NCBI GenBank assembly: GCA_025965715.1
Contig: JAOPWJ010000229.1
Coordinates: 1-34,650, forward strand
Direction: 5' to 3'
DNA length: 34,650 bases
Origin: Blastococcus sp.
GTDB taxonomy: Bacteria; Actinomycetota; Actinomycetes; Mycobacteriales; Geodermatophilaceae
The notes beneath the pieces are model-generated. The model saw only the letters and a program-made list of their open reading frames with translations. It did not search any database and had not been told where the DNA came from. This document shows, in pieces, positions 30,455-34,650 of this stretch (the first letter of the stretch is position 1; every line of letters begins with the position of its first letter). Both the position numbers and the translations under genes were made by a program.

Positions 30455-31977
30455 ACCGCCGCGGCTCGACCACCGCCGACCGCCGTCCCATTGCGGACGA
30501 CCGCCGTTCCGGGGGACGCTCCGTCGCCGAGCGTGCCTTCCGCCAGATCCGGTTCATCGCCGTGGTGCTGATCGTCATCGGCGCCGCCGGCTACCGGCCG
30601 ACGGGCATCGGAGACCTCCAGCAGGTCGTCGTGCAGGCGCTCTCCGGTGGCACCGCGGGCGTCCTCCTCCTCGTGGCGCTGCTCTCCGGACGGGCCGACC
30701 GGGCACGGTCGGGCCGGCGGTCCCTGCTGGCGCTGCTGGCGACCTCCGCCGACGCCGTCGTCGTGCTCGGCGTCGTCGGTCTCGCCGGGCTGCCCCCGCG
30801 CTCCTTCGCCCTGGTCCTGCTCATGCTGCCGCTGCTCGAGGCGGCCCTGTGGTTCGGGCTCAGTGGCCTGGCCATGCTGTGGACCCTCTGCTCGGTGGCC
30901 CTCGGCGCCTACGTCGTCGTCTTTCCGGACACTGTCGGAGACGACGCGCTCGGCACCTTCGTCGTCGCCATGCCGACCCTGCTGCTGGCCACCATCCCGG
31001 TGGCCATGCTCGCCGAGCACCTCGTCGCCCAGGTGGGCCGCCTGATCGTCGCCCGTCAGGCCGCCGACGACCGGGCCCACCTGCTCGGCGACCTGTCGGC
31101 GATCACGGCGGAGATCTTCCCGCTCGACGTCCAGGCGGTGCTCACCCAGCTGGTGGCCGGAGCGGGCCAGCTCGGCGCGGCCGACGCCGTGGTCACCGAG
31201 CCGCTGGTGGACGACGGGCGCGGCTCGCCGGTCGTCCAGGTCCCGGCCGCCGAGTGGCGACCTGACGGCGGGGAGCCCGGCGACCAGCCCGAGCTCACCG
31301 TGCTGCGCCGCGAGCTGCCCGTGCCGGGCGGTGAGCCCTACCTCTTCACCGCCACGGTGTCCGGCCAGGCCGAGGAGGTCGCCCGCCGGGTCGAGGCCCT
31401 CGACCTGCTGGTGGCCCAGGCCCGCGTCGGGTTGGCCAACGCGGCGCTGGTCCAGCAGCTCGAGACGCTCAAGCAGACCTATCAGGAGCAGGCGACCCGC
31501 GACCAGCTGACCGGCCTGCTCAACCGGCGTGGCCTGGTGCTCATCGCCGAGCAGATCCCGGGCCACCTCGGCGTCCTGTTCTGCGACCTCGACGGGTTCA
31601 AGGGCGTCAACGACACCCTGGGCCACGCGGCCGGCGACGAGCTGCTGGAGAAGGTGGCCCGCCGACTGGACGGCGTGATGCGCGAGGACAGCGTGCTGGG
31701 CCGCATGGGCGGTGACGAGTTCGTCGTCGTCGTCCCCGGTGCCTCCGACGAGGACCTCGCCGGCCTCGGCCGCCGGATCGAGATCGACCTGGGCAAGCCG
31801 TTCCTGCTCGAAGCAGGCATGGCTCGCATCGGGGTCAGCATCGGAGCCGCACACGCGGCCCCGGGTGAGCGTGACCTCGACAGCCTGCTCGGCCAGGCGG
31901 ACTCCCTCATGTACGAGGTCAAGCGCAGCAAGAAGAGCTCACGGGACGACGCTCAGCCCGTCGGCGCGCCGTCGTGA
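30451..31977 (+). CDS. Membrane-bound diguanylate cyclase (GGDEF)
   Basis: A 508-residue protein starting at GTG 30451, coupled to the signal peptidase by GTGA. A basic N-terminus precedes about six membrane spans (about 33-200), an apparent sensor unit of no family I recognise. A cytoplasmic GAF-like stretch (about 215-330; LLGDLSAITAEIFPLDVQAVLTQLVAGAGQLG) and a short helix lead to the GGDEF domain (about 345-490) with DQLTGLLNRRGL, FCDLDGFKGVNDTLGHAAGDELL and an intact GGDEF at 420-424. The product-inhibition I-site is degenerate: Arg411 is present, but the expected Asp at 414 is Ser. It makes c-di-GMP from two GTP. Its place in the operon suggests it controls the surface proteins. Confidence 0.92.
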   Translation: MNRRGSTTADRRPIADDRRSGGRSVAERAFRQIRFIAVVLIVIGAAGYRPTGIGDLQQVVVQALSGGTAGVLLLVALLSGRADRARSGRRSLLALLATSADAVVVLGVVGLAGLPPRSFALVLLMLPLLEAALWFGLSGLAMLWTLCSVALGAYVVVFPDTVGDDALGTFVVAMPTLLLATIPVAMLAEHLVAQVGRLIVARQAADDRAHLLGDLSAITAEIFPLDVQAVLTQLVAGAGQLGAADAVVTEPLVDDGRGSPVVQVPAAEWRPDGGEPGDQPELTVLRRELPVPGGEPYLFTATVSGQAEEVARRVEALDLLVAQARVGLANAALVQQLETLKQTYQEQATRDQLTGLLNRRGLVLIAEQIPGHLGVLFCDLDGFKGVNDTLGHAAGDELLEKVARRLDGVMREDSVLGRMGGDEFVVVVPGASDEDLAGLGRRIEIDLGKPFLLEAGMARIGVSIGAAHAAPGERDLDSLLGQADSLMYEVKRSKKSSRDDAQPVGAPS

Positions 31978-32128
31978 CGTCGCACGCTCGTGGGAAGGGA
32001 CCGATCCCGGGTCCCGGTGCCGCCCTCGCTGCGGCGGTCGCGATCGTCGGGCTCCGCCCTCTGACGGCGCCGGGCGCGTTCCCGGGCGTCCCGGGCCGTC
32101 GCGCGTACCCCCCGGCCCCGGTGCTGAT

Positions 32129-32893
32129 GTGGGGCTGATCCGCAGGTTCCGGCGCGCGCCCGGACGGCGCCGCCGGTTCTCGCTCAACGGTCTGGCGATC
32201 CAGCTGTCGGCGTTCGCGCTCTCTTTCACCCTGGTCGCCCTGCTGGTCGTCACGGGGTCTCAGGCCGCCTTCGTCGAGGAGAACGACAGCGTCACCGACT
32301 ACGTGCCCATCGGGCAGCCGGCCGCCGGCGGCGAGGGGGTCCCCCGCCGCGGGTCCTCGGGATCTCCGGCGGCGCCTCCGCCCGCGGCCGTCCCGTCCCC
32401 GAGCGAGGCGCCGGCCGAGGAGCCGGCAGAGGAGCCGGCCGAGGCGCCCGTGGAGACGATCGAGCTCACCGACAGCGACTCGGGCAGCGCGATGTTCTCC
32501 GACGGGACGACGCTGGCCCCCGGCGATCCGCTCGATCGCTGCATCGAGGTCACCTACGAGGGCGGGGCCGGCGCCGGACCGGTGTTCCTGTACGCCGCCG
32601 CCACCTCGGGCGACCTCGCCCCCTACCTGGATCTGACCATCGAGGTCGGCGAGGACGCCCCCGGCGCCTTCGGCACCTGCGAGGGGTTCCTCCCCTCCGG
32701 CAGCGTCTACGAGGGAACGCTGGCCGAGTTCGCCGCCGCGCATCCCGAGTACGCCACCGGCCTGCCGACGTGGGCGCCGGAGGGGTCCGGCGACGCGCGG
32801 AGCTTCCGGTTCAACGTGTCGGTGCACGACGACCCGGACGCCTCCGGCCGGTCCGTCTCCTTCGGCTTCACCTGGGAGAGCCGCGGGGACTGA
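32129..32893 (+). CDS. TasA/camelysin-like exported protein 2
   Basis: A 254-residue paralogue of the protein at 29109, starting at GTG 32129 (the frame is open further upstream without a better start; the site is weak). A basic stretch (about 4-18, with FRRAPGRRRRF) precedes the hydrophobic segment (about 24-42) with cleavage zone GSQAAFVEENDS. It differs from the first protein by an insertion of about 50 residues rich in Pro, Ala and Glu (about 62-108, with EAPAEEPAEEPAEAPVE). The beta domain keeps Cys138 (DRCIEVTY), Cys184 (GTCEGF), DLAPYLDLTIE, YEGTL, RSFRFNVSV and FGFTWES. It lies 151 bases behind the cyclase and may share its transcript. A fibre-forming or cell-surface role is inferred. 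Confidence 0.8.
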   Translation: MGLIRRFRRAPGRRRRFSLNGLAIQLSAFALSFTLVALLVVTGSQAAFVEENDSVTDYVPIGQPAAGGEGVPRRGSSGSPAAPPPAAVPSPSEAPAEEPAEEPAEAPVETIELTDSDSGSAMFSDGTTLAPGDPLDRCIEVTYEGGAGAGPVFLYAAATSGDLAPYLDLTIEVGEDAPGAFGTCEGFLPSGSVYEGTLAEFAAAHPEYATGLPTWAPEGSGDARSFRFNVSVHDDPDASGRSVSFGFTWESRGD

Positions 32894-32901
32894 CCGGCGC
32901 C

Positions 32902-33780
32902 TCAGCCGATCGGCGGGGCCTCGGGTCCGCGTGCGGTGCGCGGCGCCCGGTCCTGGTCCACCACGATCTCCTCGCGCTGCACCTGCTCGGTCACCGTCTG
33001 CTGGCCCTGCACCAGCTCAGTGCGCAGGCGCACCCGCTCGGTGGGCACGACTTCGACGCTCACCACCGGCCGCTCGGTGTGCAGGATGATCTCGTCCGGC
33101 AAGCCCGGGCCCGCCGGGTAGGCCGATGCCTGGTCGGCGGAGAGCAGTGACTCCCCGCCGTCCCCGTCCCCGTCGACGGCGTCCAGCGGCACCTCCTCGA
33201 TGCGGATCTCCTCGCGCCGGATGGGCACGGTGATCTGCACCTCCTCGGTCACGACGTACTTCACCAGCCGCGCGCGCGTCGTGGCGACCCGCTCGGTGCC
33301 GACCCGCAGCTGCTCCTCGGTGCGCGTCATCGCGCCGTCGGTCGGAGGAGTGGCCGTGGTGGACGGGCCGGCCGGCACGGCCGCCGGCACCCGCGGGGCA
33401 ATGGCCGGCATCTCCTGCGTCGCGGGGGCGCCTGGCGTGGCGGTCGGGGCCGCGCTCGGCATCCCGCTGATGTCGTTCATCCCGTAGTGCCGCCGGAGCT
33501 CGGCCTCCTCCGTCGGATCGAGGTGGTCGCCGGTGACGTGCGGGGCGCTCTTCACCGCTGCGGCCGTCACCGGCAGCCGCAGGTCGCCATCGGTGAAAGT
33601 GGCGTCCCCCGCCGGAACGACGGAGTGCCGGGTGCCGAACAGCCCCGTGGTGACGGCCACCCACGTCGGTGCCCCGCTCTGGTCGTCGACGAAGAAGTGC
33701 TCGACCGTGCCGATCTTGTCGCCACTGCCGTCGTAGGCGGTGCTCCCGATCGCGGCAGACAGCTCTCGCTCGCTCAACAT
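32902..33780 (-). CDS. PRC-barrel and DUF2382 protein (YsnF-like)
   Basis: A 292-residue soluble protein starting at ATG 33780 behind GGAG. The N-terminal PRC-barrel (about 5-75; IGSTAYDGSGDKIGTVEHFFVDDQSGAPTWVAV) is followed by an acidic helix with EEAELRRHYG, a Pro/Ala-rich linker of about 60 residues, and the C-terminal DUF2382 domain (about 152-275) with the alternating repeats typical of it: EEQLRVGTERV, VVTEEVQITVPIRREEIRIEEVP, IILHTERPVVSVEVVPTERVRLRTE and TVTEQVQREEIVVD. Proteins of this build are often stress-induced in actinobacteria and cyanobacteria, but their molecular role is not known. It is convergent with the TasA-like gene, 8 bases apart. Confidence 0.9.
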   Translation of the reverse strand: MLSERELSAAIGSTAYDGSGDKIGTVEHFFVDDQSGAPTWVAVTTGLFGTRHSVVPAGDATFTDGDLRLPVTAAAVKSAPHVTGDHLDPTEEAELRRHYGMNDISGMPSAAPTATPGAPATQEMPAIAPRVPAAVPAGPSTTATPPTDGAMTRTEEQLRVGTERVATTRARLVKYVVTEEVQITVPIRREEIRIEEVPLDAVDGDGDGGESLLSADQASAYPAGPGLPDEIILHTERPVVSVEVVPTERVRLRTELVQGQQTVTEQVQREEIVVDQDRAPRTARGPEAPPIG

Positions 33781-33888
33781 GGACCGCTCCTTCTCCGCGG
33801 CGCCCTCCGTCGGATGCCAGTCGGCAGCAGCGTGCCCAGTGACCAGCCCCGGCGAACATCGACCCCGTCACTTGCGCGTCCGTGCCGC

Positions 33889-34650
33889 TCAGGAACGGGG
33901 CAGCACCAGGTCCGCGACGACCGCGCGGTGGTCGCTGCCCCGCACCCTCACCAGTTCGACCGCGGTCACCGTGATGCGGGGGTCCACCAGCACGTGGTCG
34001 AGGGCCAGCCGCGGGACGGGCAGCCGCAGCGGATGCCACGTCCAGTCGAGAGCCCGGCCGACGAGCCGGGCCGCATCGACGTAGCCCCGACGGAGGACGG
34101 CTCGGAGCGCGGCGTGGTCGAGTGTGGCGTTGAAGTCTCCGGCGAGCACGCGCAGTACGCCGGGCTCGGTGCCCGGCAGCGCAGCGAGGTCGCGGGTCCA
34201 CTCGCGGACGGCGGCCGGCGAGCAGGACGGAGGCGGGGTGTGGACCGCCGTGAGCTCCACGTCCGGGGCGCCGTCGGAGGACAGCCGTACCCAGGGCTGC
34301 TCGAAGCCCCCCGGCGTCGCGCCGCGGGACCGCACCTGTCGCCGGGTCCAGACCGCTCCGGAGGCACTGGCCGGCGAACCGGGCCGGGCCGCGATGACGT
34401 GGGCGTGGGGCAGCAGCTCCTCCATACCGGCGGCGCGCAGGGCCCGCTCGGCCGCCGGGGTCAACTCGGCGACGGCCAGGACGTCGATGTCGTGCCGCCG
34501 GACCAGGTCGAGCACCCGTGCGGCCGGTACCAGACCGAGCCGCAGGCTCACCGTGGCCACGCGCAAGCGCTCGCCGTCCAGCGGGGCCGTCCAGCGGGGC
34601 CGTCGCCGGCCGCCCGCGCGGGACAGGACGGCCCCGGCCAGCGCCGCCCC
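33889..34650 (-). CDS. Endonuclease/exonuclease/phosphatase-family membrane protein, cut by window edge
   Basis: The frame is open to the right edge, so the start lies outside; a TTG at 34566 is possible but the codons before it read as a hydrophobic segment and basic linker (AALAGAVLSRAGGRRRPRW), normal for this family. The visible domain has LRVATVSLRLG, DVLAVAELT, ELTAVHTPPP, LAGDFNATLDH and the catalytic RGSDHRAVVADL (Asp-His). It therefore belongs to the metal-dependent EEP hydrolases (DNases, phosphodiesterases or sphingomyelinases), with a membrane anchor in front. The substrate is unknown. It is transcribed in the same direction as the PRC-barrel gene, 108 bases upstream of it. Confidence 0.85.
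   Translation of the reverse strand, partial: GAALAGAVLSRAGGRRRPRWTAPLDGERLRVATVSLRLGLVPAARVLDLVRRHDIDVLAVAELTPAAERALRAAGMEELLPHAHVIAARPGSPASASGAVWTRRQVRSRGATPGGFEQPWVRLSSDGAPDVELTAVHTPPPSCSPAAVREWTRDLAALPGTEPGVLRVLAGDFNATLDHAALRAVLRRGYVDAARLVGRALDWTWHPLRLPVPRLALDHVLVDPRITVTAVELVRVRGSDHRAVVADLVLPRS
34574..34599. repeat. 13-bp perfect tandem duplication in the EEP gene
   Basis: CCGTCCAGCGGGG occurs at 34574-34586 and 34587-34599. The unit is not a multiple of three, yet the reading frame on both sides still looks coding, so either the duplication is old and compensated or the linker tolerates the shifted reading. Confidence 0.85.

Noticed and set aside
31978-32128. Terminator between the cyclase and the second TasA-like gene (GGGACC at 31997-32002 with GGTCCC at 32010-32015).
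   Set aside because: Only a 6-bp stem with no U tract; too weak to claim that transcription ends here.

Overview
The window looks like a chromosomal segment of a high-GC actinobacterium. The gene order ppiA, PH-domain protein, crgA, DUF881 protein, trpG/pabA, pknB, pknA, pbpA, rodA, pstP, fhaB, fhaA, tRNA-Leu is the block that lies close to dnaA/oriC in mycobacteria and relatives. Strong G/C bias at third codon positions, frequent GTG starts, overlapping stop/start codons and Pro/Thr-rich extracellular tails fit a soil actinobacterium of the Geodermatophilaceae type (Blastococcus, Modestobacter, Geodermatophilus). The family is an inference; no 16S rRNA gene is present.

Layout. (1) 1-865: the end of what looks like an integrated element. 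It holds a hypothetical gene cut by the left edge, about 370 bases without a convincing gene, and then a detached 3' half of a tRNA-Ala(UGC), the scar expected at the far end of an island inserted in a tRNA gene. (2) 1025-6317: a sugar-uptake locus with two permeases and a Tat-type lipoprotein binding protein on the minus strand, divergent from a GH2 glycosidase; no ATPase subunit is present. (3) 6414-9555: cyclophilin, zinc-ribbon rhomboid protease, PH-domain membrane protein and a thiolase that interrupts the usual order. (4) 9556-10083: a convergent intergenic stretch with two terminators and a cluster of DnaA-box-like 9-mers. (5) 10084-21372: crgA, the DUF881 protein and trpG, then the minus-strand cell-wall growth and Ser/Thr phosphosignalling cluster fhaA-fhaB-pstP-rodA-pbpA-pknA-pknB, several genes of which overlap by 1-4 bases.

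(6) 21572-28997: tRNA-Leu(CAG) with a terminator, a small membrane-anchored protein with an 18-bp coding repeat, an acyl-CoA dehydrogenase divergent from its likely TetR regulator across a palindrome, a MOSC protein, an S4 RNA-binding protein, a near-perfect parS-like palindrome, an RNB ribonuclease, and an aminotransferase/omega-amidase pair. (7) 29109-32893: the most unusual module. Two paralogous TasA/camelysin-like exported proteins flank an archaeal/ER-type (SipW-like) signal peptidase and a membrane diguanylate cyclase, with overlapping genes and a possible sigma-28/WhiG-type promoter in front. This suggests an actinobacterial surface-fibre or matrix system wired to c-di-GMP. (8) 32902-34650: a PRC-barrel/DUF2382 stress-type protein and an endonuclease/exonuclease/phosphatase-fold membrane protein cut by the right edge.

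The central idea is that an origin-proximal, conserved growth-control core (with candidate DnaA and ParB sites) is flanked by accessory modules: an island scar and sugar locus on the left and a c-di-GMP-linked surface-protein system on the right.
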